A stretch of DNA of 64,000 nt, taken from the NCBI GenBank assembly GCA_012518185.1, contig JAAYTA010000105.1:1-64000 (forward strand). Direction: 5' to 3'. This document shows positions 28,221 to 37,966 of the stretch, one piece after another. The position numbers were made by a program, and so were the translations under genes. A model generated the notes under the pieces. The model was given only the letters and a program-made list of their open reading frames with translations, had not been told where the DNA came from and made no database searches. Each line of letters starts with the position of its first letter. The stretch's first letter is position 1. Source of the stretch: Methanobacteriota archaeon (GTDB lineage: Archaea; Thermoplasmatota; Thermoplasmata; Methanomassiliicoccales; Methanomassiliicoccaceae).

Positions 28221-29783
28221 CTATTCTCTTCGACGATATCGTGTCAATTCCCGCCAAAATACGGGAGTGAGTAGTGCAAAAACTGTAAGGAATTCTAAAC
28301 GGCCCGCCCACATAGCAAATATCAAAACGACTTTGGCCAAATCTGATAATCCGCCATATGTGCCAAATGGTCCCAGTTCGCCCAGAGCAGGACCAGCGTT
28401 GGAGACAGAAGATATAGATGCTGATATAGCAGTGGAGGGATCCAATCCCATGAAGATCAAGCTTGCAGAAACAATTACTACAGTAATCATATAACAGAAT
28501 ATTATGGCCATCATTGAGGTAAGAGCATTTTCTGTTAACGTATGACTATCTAATTTTATACTAAATATGGCCTTAGGATGAACGATTTTGTATACTGAGT
28601 TTGAAATGAACCTCTTTACCAATACTATGCGGACAACTTTCATTCCTCCTGCAGTAGATCCCGTACTTCCACCAATCGCTGTTAATAAAAATAAGATGAA
28701 TAGTAGAGGACCGTTCCATAATGGGAAATCAACAGTTGCAAACCCAGTAGAAGACATCATGCTAACCATCTGGAATGTAGAATCAGTTACAGTTCTCAAT
28801 ATATCAGAATGTGACTCCATCCACAAGATAATTGATCCCACTAGGCTGGCTGCTACTAGGATAATAGTATAGGTACGGAACTCAGAATTTCGCCAATAGG
28901 CCTTCCTGTCGCGGGCTCTAATTGCCTGGAAATGTAGATAAAAATTGACGCCTGCTAAGAACATAAAGATGATTACTATCCATTCTATCACTACACTATT
29001 GTAATGTGAAATGCTTCCTCCATATGGTGAAAAACCACCAGTAGACAGTGTAGAAAACATGATAGTCAATGAGTCATAAATGCCGATACCTGTTAAAAGC
29101 AATAATAAGAGTTGAATTACCGATAGTCCGATAAAGATGTAGTGAAATTTCATCGATTCTTCTTGGACCCGTCGAGTAAAATGTCGTACATCTATGCCAG
29201 AAAATTCTCTTCTAGCTAATGTACGTCCAACAACTCCTAGCATGGGGAATATGGTGACGAATACTAAGATTATACCCGCTCCCCCTAACCATTGAGTCAT
29301 ACTCCTCCAAAATAATAGACTCTTAGGCCAAGATTCAATATCGAACATAATAGTGGATCCAGTAGTTGTGAATCCACTCATGGTTTCGAATAAGGCATCT
29401 ACTATCCCCATGCCATACATCACATATGGAATAGCTCCGAACACCATAGCCATCAACCAAGCATTAGTTACCACAAACAATGCCTCAGTAGGGCGTGTAA
29501 CATCAGCTGGCTGAAATCGTAGGAGTAACGGGATACTCAATAATGTCGTGATCAAGAGAGGATAGATCCAGGGATTCAGATCATCTCCATAGGAGTATGC
29601 TACGATCAATGGAGCAAGGAGTGATATTGAGAGGAATAGGAAAAGAATGCCAAACATATAGGCTACTGTATTTCCTCGGCGGGCCATTCTCTCTTGAATT
29701 ATGTAATGATTCAGATTCAACTTCGATATTGTATGTCGGACATTTCTAGCTGATTGAGGATTACGGCCAGTCCTTCTAATCAT
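28221..29783 (-). CDS. trkH: Trk-type K+ transporter membrane subunit
   Basis: FETMSGFTTTGSTIM, MFSTLSTGGFSPYGGS, GGSTGSTAGGMKVVR, SSVSNAGPALGELGPFGTY selectivity-filter repeats. Confidence 0.93.
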   Translation of the reverse strand: MIRRTGRNPQSARNVRHTISKLNLNHYIIQERMARRGNTVAYMFGILFLFLSISLLAPLIVAYSYGDDLNPWIYPLLITTLLSIPLLLRFQPADVTRPTEALFVVTNAWLMAMVFGAIPYVMYGMGIVDALFETMSGFTTTGSTIMFDIESWPKSLLFWRSMTQWLGGAGIILVFVTIFPMLGVVGRTLARREFSGIDVRHFTRRVQEESMKFHYIFIGLSVIQLLLLLLTGIGIYDSLTIMFSTLSTGGFSPYGGSISHYNSVVIEWIVIIFMFLAGVNFYLHFQAIRARDRKAYWRNSEFRTYTIILVAASLVGSIILWMESHSDILRTVTDSTFQMVSMMSSTGFATVDFPLWNGPLLFILFLLTAIGGSTGSTAGGMKVVRIVLVKRFISNSVYKIVHPKAIFSIKLDSHTLTENALTSMMAIIFCYMITVVIVSASLIFMGLDPSTAISASISSVSNAGPALGELGPFGTYGGLSDLAKVVLIFAMWAGRLEFLTVFALLTPVFWRELTRYRRRE

Positions 29784-29787
29784 ACAT

Positions 29788-31137
29788 TCACGGGCTAATT
29801 GGTATACGTGTGCTGAATAGCTTTTCTAGCACTCCAGCATCTGATCTATCTGCATACAGCAATATTGCATCTCCTTCGAGTATGCGGACATCTGATTCGG
29901 GAATTATTGCTCCATCTTTAGTTAATATCATAGCAATAGCTGATTTGGGAGGCATATCAATGTCTTTTATTAGCTCACCACGAACGCGACTATTATGGCC
30001 CACATCGACACTTATCAGCTCTCTCTGAAAACCTTCCATAAGTATTAGGACTCCATAGTGAGGCACAGTCCTTTTTACTATCGCATTTGCCACTACTTCA
30101 TAAAAACTTATAGGAGAATCGATCCCCACTGTCTGAAAAATATCTTTATAATCTGGATTGGAAAAGGATGTGATAACTTTTGAAACTCCTAGGTGTTTTC
30201 CCACCAAGCCTGCTAATAGGTCACTCTCTTCGTTACCCGTAGCACATACCATCACATCAGTCATTCCTACATTCTCGTTTTTAAGAACTAATGGATCTGC
30301 ACCATCATCATTGATGACTATGGTATGATTGAATGATTGGGCCAGTTCTCGGCAGCGTTCTTCGCTCTCCTCAATGAGCCGTATAGATACATTTTCGCGT
30401 TCCTCCAACATAGATACTAAGTATTGCGCTACGATTCCTCCGCCAATTATCAAAACATCTCTTGATGATTTAGTCGTTCCAAGAAATGTGTTGAACTCTG
30501 CAACGCCGTCCTCTTTTCCGATTACAATTATCTCATCTCCCGTCAGGAGAACATCATCTTCCTTAGGTGCAATAGTCCTGCCTCCGCGATGTATGAATAA
30601 TATCTTACACTCGCTTGGAATAGAAAGGTGCTTAAGAGGAATAGAAGCTATGCCTTGGAGATTATGCATCATTCGGAATCTGGCAATTTCAAGTCCTCTG
30701 GATGGCATGGCATTGTAATCTATCGCATTTTCTAACATGGCGAGCTTCATCATCTTCCGCGCTACTAGGTATTCTGGAGATATCACCTGATCCACGTTAA
30801 GGAAATTAGTGATAAGGTCTCCTTCAGAATGATCAAACTCTCTGGCCCTAGCTAAAGTCACTACGTCCGGTAAAATCCTTTTAGCTAACATACAAGCGAA
30901 TATGTTGGTTTCATCTCTATCAGTTACGGCCATAAATAGGTCGACATGGTTTCGCAATATCTCCTGTAGAGTGTGAGGACTCGCTCCATTAGAGTGTAGG
31001 GCGCCAACATCTAATGTATCTACCACGTGCTCGAATCGCTTCTCATTCTTTTCCACTACCATAACAGAATGTTTACTAGCAAGAATCCGCGCAATATTGT
31101 AACCGATCCTGCCTGCACCTATAATGACGATATTCAT
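29788..31137 (-). CDS. trkA: Trk K+ uptake regulatory NAD-binding subunit
   Basis: MNIVIIGAGRIGYNIARILA plus second VLIIGGGIVAQYL TrkA_N and TrkA_C domains. Confidence 0.93.
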   Translation of the reverse strand: MNIVIIGAGRIGYNIARILASKHSVMVVEKNEKRFEHVVDTLDVGALHSNGASPHTLQEILRNHVDLFMAVTDRDETNIFACMLAKRILPDVVTLARAREFDHSEGDLITNFLNVDQVISPEYLVARKMMKLAMLENAIDYNAMPSRGLEIARFRMMHNLQGIASIPLKHLSIPSECKILFIHRGGRTIAPKEDDVLLTGDEIIVIGKEDGVAEFNTFLGTTKSSRDVLIIGGGIVAQYLVSMLEERENVSIRLIEESEERCRELAQSFNHTIVINDDGADPLVLKNENVGMTDVMVCATGNEESDLLAGLVGKHLGVSKVITSFSNPDYKDIFQTVGIDSPISFYEVVANAIVKRTVPHYGVLILMEGFQRELISVDVGHNSRVRGELIKDIDMPPKSAIAMILTKDGAIIPESDVRILEGDAILLYADRSDAGVLEKLFSTRIPISP

Positions 31138-31287
31138 CCTATCGACCTTCGGCCTGAGTAATTAGCAATATGATAATTGATCGACGCCTATAATGCCTGC
31201 CCTGTTAGGATATATGTTTACATATCAATATTCATATTTCATATAACGTAGTGAATTCGTTTATATCTGTTAAGCATTCATCGTCTC

Positions 31288-32187
31288 ATGTCGCTCAGAG
31301 TATGGCTAGTTGAGATAAGGGCTCCCTTCCTACTACTGCCTGTAATACTCGCTATTGTCGGAAGCTCTCTAGCTATATATGATGGATATTTCGATGCCAT
31401 AAATTTTGCACTATTCACTATAGTATTGGTGCTACTTCATATAACAGTCAATACTCTGAATGAATACTATGATCATCGAACTGGTATTGATTTTAATACG
31501 CGAAAAACGATGTTCAATGGCGGCACAGGCATACTTCAGACTGGTCTATTATTACCGAGGCAAGTACTCACTGTATCCATAGGATGTTTCATAATAGCTG
31601 GAATAATTGCTGGCGTAGTGATAGCTCGTACTAGCTTATTACTGGCTCCATTAGTAATCCTAGGGATGCTATTCTCACTATTTTATACACAAATATTTGC
31701 GAGAAATATGCTGGGAGAGATGGCTGCAGGATTAGGTCTCGGCGTTCTTCCTGTAATCGGTGCATATATGATTCACAATCCAGTCCTTACCGTACCGTGC
31801 ATTGCTCTCTCAGCAATGGCTGGTATTCTGACATTTAATTTACTGCTACTGAATGAATTCCCCGATTTAGAGGCAGACATGGCAGGAGGGAGGAAGAATA
31901 TCGTAATGGCATTAGGGATTAGGAAAGCAGCATGGTTGTATGCAATTCTAACCTTTTCTGTGTATGCAATTCTACTCATATTTGTTATCCTAAGATCACT
32001 ACCCACATTATCCTTACTTGGCCTTTTGACGCTCCCATTTGCCTTTAAGGCCGCCACTATGGCATTTATCGATCCACGAAAAACAGGCAAATTCTTACAG
32101 GGGCAGAAAGCCAACGTACAAATGATATTAGGTACTCAGGCATTTGTAGCTATAGGTTTGCTAGCAGCTTTCTTATTAGCTACATAA
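31288..32187 (+). CDS. UbiA/MenA-type prenyltransferase
   Basis: NTLNEYYDHRTGID and LLNEFPDLEADMAGGRKNIV Asp-rich motifs; 299 aa multi-TM. Confidence 0.85.
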   Translation: MSLRVWLVEIRAPFLLLPVILAIVGSSLAIYDGYFDAINFALFTIVLVLLHITVNTLNEYYDHRTGIDFNTRKTMFNGGTGILQTGLLLPRQVLTVSIGCFIIAGIIAGVVIARTSLLLAPLVILGMLFSLFYTQIFARNMLGEMAAGLGLGVLPVIGAYMIHNPVLTVPCIALSAMAGILTFNLLLLNEFPDLEADMAGGRKNIVMALGIRKAAWLYAILTFSVYAILLIFVILRSLPTLSLLGLLTLPFAFKAATMAFIDPRKTGKFLQGQKANVQMILGTQAFVAIGLLAAFLLAT

Positions 32188-32413
32188 TACCTAATCTTAT
32201 TTAGAATTAGAATAATAAATAATATGTCATAATCTTCATTAGCATTTTGACGATATCTAGTGATTTAATACTATATTAATTAATTTATAAAATATAGGCA
32301 GGGTATTTTGATAGATAATCCCTTAATAATTACATTGATCTGAATATGATTTACATGAAATCTCACATTACTCCTACCAATATGCTAGACATGCTAGAAT
32401 GATGAAAATAACT

Positions 32414-32434
32414 ACCTATTGATGATAAATAGGT
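32414..32434 (-). terminator. Stem-loop abutting the tRNA-Met 3' CCA, followed by T-rich sequence
   Basis: acctatt-gatgata-aataggt (7-bp stem), then TTATTTTC on the minus strand. Confidence 0.5.
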
Positions 32435-32533
32435 TGGTGGGCCCGACCGGATTTGAACCGGTGACCATCAGGTGTCTCAAGATCGAATAGATCTTTATGA
32501 GCCTGACGCTCCGCCAGACTAAGCTACGGGCCC
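32435..32533 (-). tRNA. tRNA-Met(CAT), elongator-type or tRNA-Ile2, with 22-nt intron at 37/38 and encoded CCA
   Basis: Acceptor GGGCCCG/CGGGCCC; T arm ACCGGTTCAAATCCGGT; anticodon stem TCAGG/CCTGA around CTCATA^[AAGATCTATTCGATCTTGAGAC]^A; CTCA/TGAG central helix with TAA and ACA 3-nt bulges = canonical BHB. Intron 32474-32495. Confidence 0.95.
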
Positions 32534-32854
32534 TTGCTACGAGTTGAGGTTAAATGAAGAGTTCGATATAAACCCTTTCTTTCTTGAGCTCATTGCTTTA
32601 TATATTGTATTGTAATGAGCGCCTATTGTTATTAATCATTAATAGAGTATTCTGATAGGGCGACCCTATCAGTAATAATTGCTCTCATCGCTTTACGTCT
32701 ATGTGTTGGCAACCTTAAATTCCCTATTATGCGCGATGCACCTTACAGATGATATATTACTTTTCCCCATTTCAGAACTATTACATTATGATTCTAACAT
32801 CTATTTGAACAGTAATAAGTACACCTGCTTACCTAAAAAGTCATGAGGTAGAAA

Positions 32855-33337
32855 ATGAACGCGATGACTAATAGGGCAACTTTTGGAGCAGGATGCTTCT
32901 GGGGCGTTCAAGTATCTTTTGACCGCATAGATGGAGTAATGTGTACTCAAGTTGGATACATGGGAGGTAAAGTAGAAAATCCCACTTATGAGCAAGTGTG
33001 CAGCAACCGTACAGGACATGCTGAAGTTGTAGATCTGCGATATGATCCTGATAAAGTTAGCTATCAGGATTTGTTAGAAGCGTTCTGGAATATGCATGAT
33101 CCTACTACGCTGAATAAACAAGGTCCCGATGTTGGCTCACAATATAGATCGATCATATTCTATTACGACGAGGAACAGAAAAAAGCTGCTGAGGGCATGA
33201 AGAAAAAACTCTCTAACAGCAATCGCTTTTCACGCCCTATTATGACTCAGATAGTGCCTGCAAATACATTCTGGCGAGCTGAAGAATATCATCAGAAGTA
33301 TCATCAGAAATATGGCGGAGCATGTCCTACCTGCTGA
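32855..33337 (+). CDS. msrA: Peptide methionine (S)-S-oxide reductase
   Basis: [14 protein letters not shown]...[12 protein letters not shown]...[13 protein letters not shown]. Confidence 0.95.
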   Translation: MNAMTNRATFGAGCFWGVQVSFDRIDGVMCTQVGYMGGKVENPTYEQVCSNRTGHAEVVDLRYDPDKVSYQDLLEAFWNMHDPTTLNKQGPDVGSQYRSIIFYYDEEQKKAAEGMKKKLSNSNRFSRPIMTQIVPANTFWRAEEYHQKYHQKYGGACPTC

Positions 33338-33377
33338 TCATATTTCATGATATATTAGACAATATCCTTCGTATTAA

Positions 33378-34040
33378 ATGAAGCATAGTACCGTGCTAAC
33401 CAAATACCATTCTAAATATTTACTATTTATGCGCTCCTCCACTGATCTAGATATACTTTGTCAGAATGCACTCTCCTATGGTGCCTCTTCTGTGACTGTC
33501 ATGAACGCTAAAGATATAGTTTTAGATCCACGAGTTAGGCTGAAATGCATGATACCACAATGCATCAACTATGGTCGAAACTTGATGTGCCCTCCCAATG
33601 TCATAGATATAGACACATTTTCGGTCGTAATCAGCCGATACACTGATGCTATTCTAGTGCAATATCCCATCCCTCTAGATACGAAATTAATGGCTAGCTT
33701 TAAGGATAAAAATCTAGAAGATATCTATGATGAGGAGGATTATAAAAAGAGAATAGTCAGCAGCGAACGGAAATTCCAAAACCTTATGGGAAGACTAGAG
33801 TCTAATGCTCTAGAGCTCGGATATAGATTCGCCGCTGCACTCTCCGGCGGCCCCTGCTGCTTATGCGATGAATGTGTTGGCCAAAATTCTGGAGAAAATT
33901 GTCGCCATCCATTCCGCTCACGTCCATCAATGGAAGCCTTAGGGATTGATGTCTATATGACTGCTCAAAATGCTGGTTTGTCATTTGAGGTGCCAGCAAA
34001 AGATGATCCAGTTTGGAACGGACTGCTACTAGTAGATTAG
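33378..34040 (+). CDS. DUF2284 metal-binding family protein
   Basis: CMIPQCINYGRNLMCPPN...CCLCDECVGQNSGENCRHPFRSRPSMEALGIDVY. Confidence 0.85.
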   Translation: MKHSTVLTKYHSKYLLFMRSSTDLDILCQNALSYGASSVTVMNAKDIVLDPRVRLKCMIPQCINYGRNLMCPPNVIDIDTFSVVISRYTDAILVQYPIPLDTKLMASFKDKNLEDIYDEEDYKKRIVSSERKFQNLMGRLESNALELGYRFAAALSGGPCCLCDECVGQNSGENCRHPFRSRPSMEALGIDVYMTAQNAGLSFEVPAKDDPVWNGLLLVD

Positions 34041-34049
34041 GGGGATATA

Positions 34050-34877
34050 ATGAAAGATAGTACTGAAGAACCGTCTCCGGATACGCGGATAAAGCTGAAT
34101 GATGGAAATGAGATACCACTGATTGGACTTGGAACATGGGGAATTGGAGGAAAATCCTGCTACAAGACCATACTGGAGGCACTAGACATTGGCTACCGCC
34201 TCATTGATACTGCTCCTATGTATCTCAATGAGGAAGAAATCGGTCGAGCAATGAGAGATAGTGGCATTGATAGGGATGAAATAATTATCACTACTAAAGT
34301 GGCTAGTGCTGATATGGGGTATGAGAGCACTATAAGGGCATGTCATAACAGCCTACGGCGCTTAGGCGTCGAACAAATAGATCTATATCTCATACATTGG
34401 CCGTCGGCTGGTAGGAACATTAAAACATGGGAAGCAATGGAAGAATTAAGATCGCAGGGATTAGTCCGATCGATAGGTGTAAGCAACTATACGTCAAATC
34501 TTTTGAATGATTTACTATCGTCCGGAGGACCGATCCCAGCAGTGAATCAAATCGAAGCTAATCCATTCATATATGATATTGAACTGGCAAAGTATTGTGC
34601 TGATAATCGGATACATATAGAAGCATACAGTCCTCTAACTCGTGGATATTGCTTACAGGAAAAAAAACTTTTACAAATAGCAAATGCCTATGGTCGAAGT
34701 CCAGCACAAATTCTTCTACGATGGTCTATACAAAGAGGCTTGACAGTGATACCAAAGTCCGCGACGACCACCCACCTTAGAGAGAATTTTGACATCTTCG
34801 ATTTTGAAATTTATTTAGGAGATATGAATAAATTAGACACTCTCAACACAGTCAGTAGTATGTTGGATTGGCGTTGA
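34050..34877 (+). CDS. Aldo/keto reductase (paralog of 23737-24600)
   Basis: IPLIGLGTWGIGG...RLIDTAPMYLNEEEIGRAMRDS...LIHWPSAG...IGVSNY. Confidence 0.92.
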   Translation: MKDSTEEPSPDTRIKLNDGNEIPLIGLGTWGIGGKSCYKTILEALDIGYRLIDTAPMYLNEEEIGRAMRDSGIDRDEIIITTKVASADMGYESTIRACHNSLRRLGVEQIDLYLIHWPSAGRNIKTWEAMEELRSQGLVRSIGVSNYTSNLLNDLLSSGGPIPAVNQIEANPFIYDIELAKYCADNRIHIEAYSPLTRGYCLQEKKLLQIANAYGRSPAQILLRWSIQRGLTVIPKSATTTHLRENFDIFDFEIYLGDMNKLDTLNTVSSMLDWR

Positions 34878-34900
34878 ATTATTAGATATGAGAGGAAGGA

Positions 34901-34997
34901 TGGCGCCGTCGAACGGGCTCGAACCGTTGACCTTGTGATGACCGCTCCCGATTAAGGAATTAACAGTCACACGCTCTACCAGCTGAGCTACGACGGC
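34901..34997 (-). tRNA. tRNA-Asn(GTT) with 21-nt intron at 37/38 and encoded CCA
   Basis: Acceptor GCCGTCG/CGACGGC; anticodon stem TGTGA/TCACA around CTGTTA^[ATTCCTTAATCGGGAGCGGTC]^A; CTGT/GCGG helix with 3-nt bulges TAA and TCA and TTCC/GGGA outer helix = BHB. Confidence 0.94.
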
Positions 34998-35093
34998 TTA
35001 GCGCAGAAGACCACAATAATCCCCACATATTAAGCATTTGCGCTCATACAAATCATATTCCATGTTCTTAAGCACTCTAATGGTACGATAAGC

Positions 35094-35402
35094 CTAACTA
35101 AGCTCCTTCCTAAGTTTCATTACAGTCCTTTCTATGTAATCAAGGACTTCTCTTATCTGCTCCATGAATGCTTTCGCTTCTTCCGTGGTCACTGCACCCT
35201 CCGGAGAGGGTTGTATGAGCCCTTCCTGCTCCAATATACGCATAGAATATCGTACTTTATGTTGAGGATGATTCAGCAATTCAGATAATCGGATGATGCC
35301 TATAGGCTCATTCTCACGGATAGCCTTCAACATGTGTACATGCCGCTGTAACAACTCGATCTCATTTTCGATCTTACGCGTTAGGATACTTTTCCCCTTC
35401 AT
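35094..35402 (-). CDS. Winged-helix transcriptional regulator (small archaeal type)
   Basis: IIRLSELLNHPQHKVRYSMRILEQEGLIQPSPEGAVTTE wHTH. Confidence 0.75.
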   Translation of the reverse strand: MKGKSILTRKIENEIELLQRHVHMLKAIRENEPIGIIRLSELLNHPQHKVRYSMRILEQEGLIQPSPEGAVTTEEAKAFMEQIREVLDYIERTVMKLRKELS

Positions 35403-35673
35403 TAGCCCCTCTCGTCATTGCCTCGATTGCTGTAAGAGCATATAAATGAATATCTCACCACTCTTGCAGAATCGGAATATATCACTTCATAAATATGAAC
35501 TATATCGTATCTGGTTCGACATTCTTTTGACTGATATGCAATTAATGAATATACTTAGCCATTACGACCAAATCGATACTTAAGTAGGGATAGCATATCA
35601 TATAATTAATTATTAAATATTTATAATATGAAAATTATGGGTAGGAATTAATAATTATGATTCGTTCTTCATT

Positions 35674-36156
35674 TCAAAGTGAAAACCACGCCTTCACATG
35701 CGGCTGAAATAGATATACTATGATCAAAATAGGAATGACTATACTAATTCCTAATGTGAGGAATTCCATAATTCCGCCAGAGATTAGAGTAGAGATTATT
35801 GTCACAGTAACAGTTAGGAACCCATATGCTATTGCGAGATACCACGACCAGCCCTTGCCTTTAAAGAAACCAAAAGACACTATTAGGGCCAGTGTCCCAA
35901 ATACCATAGAGAATATTCCTATAGTTCCTAATAATATAGGAACCTGTTCCATGAACCACTCCGGCGTATTAGCATCCACCAATGCCTCGTGGAATACTGG
36001 ATCATCAACCATTGATATAGCCATAAATGTAGCCAGTGCCACTAATATAAGAGCTATACCTATCAATATGTTCAATATTGCGAGTAGTGTAATTCCGGTA
36101 GGTCTCTGCCTATAGGGCGGAGCAGGGTAAGGTTGAGGAGGATAGTATTCTGTCAA
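35674..36156 (-). CDS. Membrane protein, paralog 1 of tandem trio
   Basis: Pro/Tyr-rich N-terminus, RPTGITLLAILNILIG, FFKGKGWSWYL, VYLFQPHVKAWF. Confidence 0.75.
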   Translation of the reverse strand: MTEYYPPQPYPAPPYRQRPTGITLLAILNILIGIALILVALATFMAISMVDDPVFHEALVDANTPEWFMEQVPILLGTIGIFSMVFGTLALIVSFGFFKGKGWSWYLAIAYGFLTVTVTIISTLISGGIMEFLTLGISIVIPILIIVYLFQPHVKAWFSL

Positions 36157-36197
36157 TGTGACTTAAACGACGTCTAAGTATATGAATTCTAGATAAA

Positions 36198-36617
36198 TCA
36201 TACATAAAATGCTCTTACCTGTGGCCTATATAGGTACCATAATATTATTATGCTAATCAGCGCCCCTAGGATTGATGGTTCTAGTATAATAGCGCCTAAT
36301 ATGCTAAATGCCAAGATGATAATGGTAAATGCGATAGCAATAGTTCTGGCCCATTCCCTGCCTTTCCAGAGCCCCCGCGCAATGACTAAACCTATAATAC
36401 CTAGCAATATCAGGAAACTTCCGATTATGATGCCAACGCTTACTCCGATAGGTCCGAGCAAGGCTCCTAATCCCAAGATGCCGACGCCTGCTATGATGAA
36501 GAACAAGGATTCTAATCCGAGTAATATTGATAGGATACTCACGCCGGTAGGTCTAACTTTCACATACTTTAAATTAGGAGGTGGATGAGGAGTCATCATG
36601 TCATCAGACACTGTCAT
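36198..36617 (-). CDS. Membrane protein, paralog 2 of tandem trio
   Basis: VRPTGVSILSILLGLES, LWKGREWARTIAI, WYLYRPQVRAFYV. Confidence 0.72.
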   Translation of the reverse strand: MTVSDDMMTPHPPPNLKYVKVRPTGVSILSILLGLESLFFIIAGVGILGLGALLGPIGVSVGIIIGSFLILLGIIGLVIARGLWKGREWARTIAIAFTIIILAFSILGAIILEPSILGALISIIILWYLYRPQVRAFYV

Positions 36618-36634
36618 GCGCTATTCACTCCTAG

Positions 36635-37183
36635 TCATGCCTTTCCAAACCATACCTTCACATGCGTTTGGAATAGATATATCAATATTATGATAGGTAT
36701 GGCAATGCCTACTAGTAATCCTATTAGTAATCCTATTAGTCCAGAGGAGCTGAAACCAGCCGAGACAAACCCAATCACATTGAATAGTATAGAGAGTACC
36801 ATCAAGACCACTCCGAGAGTCCAAGACCACCCCTTTCCCTTGAAGTATCCGTATGCGATTAGGAATGATAGTATAGCAGATATTAAGAATACTATACCTA
36901 ACGCGGCAAAGAGGAGCGGTGTTGCCTCTATAATTTCCTGTGGAAAGTCTGAGCCTACTTGGTCAATAATCTCTTGAACATTTACGACTGAAGACGCGAT
37001 GAATAATCCTATAGCCGATATCAATGATAATATGCCACCAATTATTGCCAGGATTGCTAAAATAGTTATGCCCAGTGGCCGCTGGCGAGGGTGAGGCGGG
37101 TATGTATAGGGGATCGTCGGCGAGTCCATATGGACTGGTTCCACCGCTGGTCGATCATCAGGAGGCGGAGAATCGCTTGACAT
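36635..37183 (-). CDS. Membrane protein, paralog 3 of tandem trio
   Basis: YPPHPRQRPLGITILAILAIIGG, YFKGKGWSWTLGV, IYLFQTHVKVWFGKA. Confidence 0.75.
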   Translation of the reverse strand: MSSDSPPPDDRPAVEPVHMDSPTIPYTYPPHPRQRPLGITILAILAIIGGILSLISAIGLFIASSVVNVQEIIDQVGSDFPQEIIEATPLLFAALGIVFLISAILSFLIAYGYFKGKGWSWTLGVVLMVLSILFNVIGFVSAGFSSSGLIGLLIGLLVGIAIPIIILIYLFQTHVKVWFGKA

Positions 37184-37320
37184 GAGCTTATTTCTTAGAG
37201 CGCGTGTTATTTAATATGATTCTTTGTGAACATATCTAAACATAAGTATTTTGAGTTTTAATCATTAATCATGACGATATCGAACATAGAATTTAACTGA
37301 CTCAAATCTCATCACATATC

Positions 37321-37875
37321 ATGGATCGAGAGGCCACCTTCCGCAGGATAGTGCATCTCTCCGCACCATTATCACTAATATATTATTATTTACCATCTCC
37401 AATATGGAGCGGAGGGCCAACGCGTGAATTTGGCCTATTATTCTTATTATTGATTGTTTTAATTGTGGAATCTCTGCGCCTATTGATTGGATTTCATGTT
37501 CCTGGCCTGCGCAATTATGAGAAAAAGCGCATATCTGCGGGAGCATGGGCAGCTATTGCCATGACGTTCACTATGTTATTCTTCCCCCTATCCATAGCGG
37601 CTCCAGCAATTACGGGTATGGCAATTATAGATCCTCTTATATCAGCTATCCGGAATACTCGTTGGTATCCTTGGATACCGATGATATCCTATTTCCTACT
37701 TGCAATTTCGTTGCTATCTCTATTCTATCCATTATCATCGAGAATAATATTTGCTGCCGCAATAGGCTCTTTTTTGGCAATTGGATCGGAAGCACTCCGA
37801 TGCAGACGCGTAGATGATGATTTCCTGATGATAGTCATTCCTCTGTTAGGAATGGCTGCAGTAATATGCATTTGA
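37321..37875 (+). CDS. Dolichol kinase/phosphatidate cytidylyltransferase-like (SEC59/DGK1/VTE5) membrane protein
   Basis: REATFRRIVHLSAPLSLIYYYLP N-terminal 'RKxxH' motif; GMAIIDPLISAIRNTRW; TM pattern. Confidence 0.65.
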   Translation: MDREATFRRIVHLSAPLSLIYYYLPSPIWSGGPTREFGLLFLLLIVLIVESLRLLIGFHVPGLRNYEKKRISAGAWAAIAMTFTMLFFPLSIAAPAITGMAIIDPLISAIRNTRWYPWIPMISYFLLAISLLSLFYPLSSRIIFAAAIGSFLAIGSEALRCRRVDDDFLMIVIPLLGMAAVICI

Positions 37876-37880
37876 AAATA

Positions 37881-37899
37881 AGTTTACACTGTGTAAACT
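37881..37899. terminator. 19-bp palindrome agtttacactgtgtaaact between convergent genes; possible bidirectional terminator
   Basis: 9-bp perfect arms around one t, 6 nt past the SEC59-like stop codon. Confidence 0.35.
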
Positions 37900-37966
37900 A
37901 TCTAAAGGCATCAAGAGTTAATGCCACTGAGATTGTAGGATAAGTATAGACGACTTTATGTATCTT

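Noticed and set aside
36711-36740. 12-bp tandem repeat (agtaatcctatt)n
   Set aside because: Explained by the coding repeat LIGLLIGLL in a TM helix; only ~2.5 copies.
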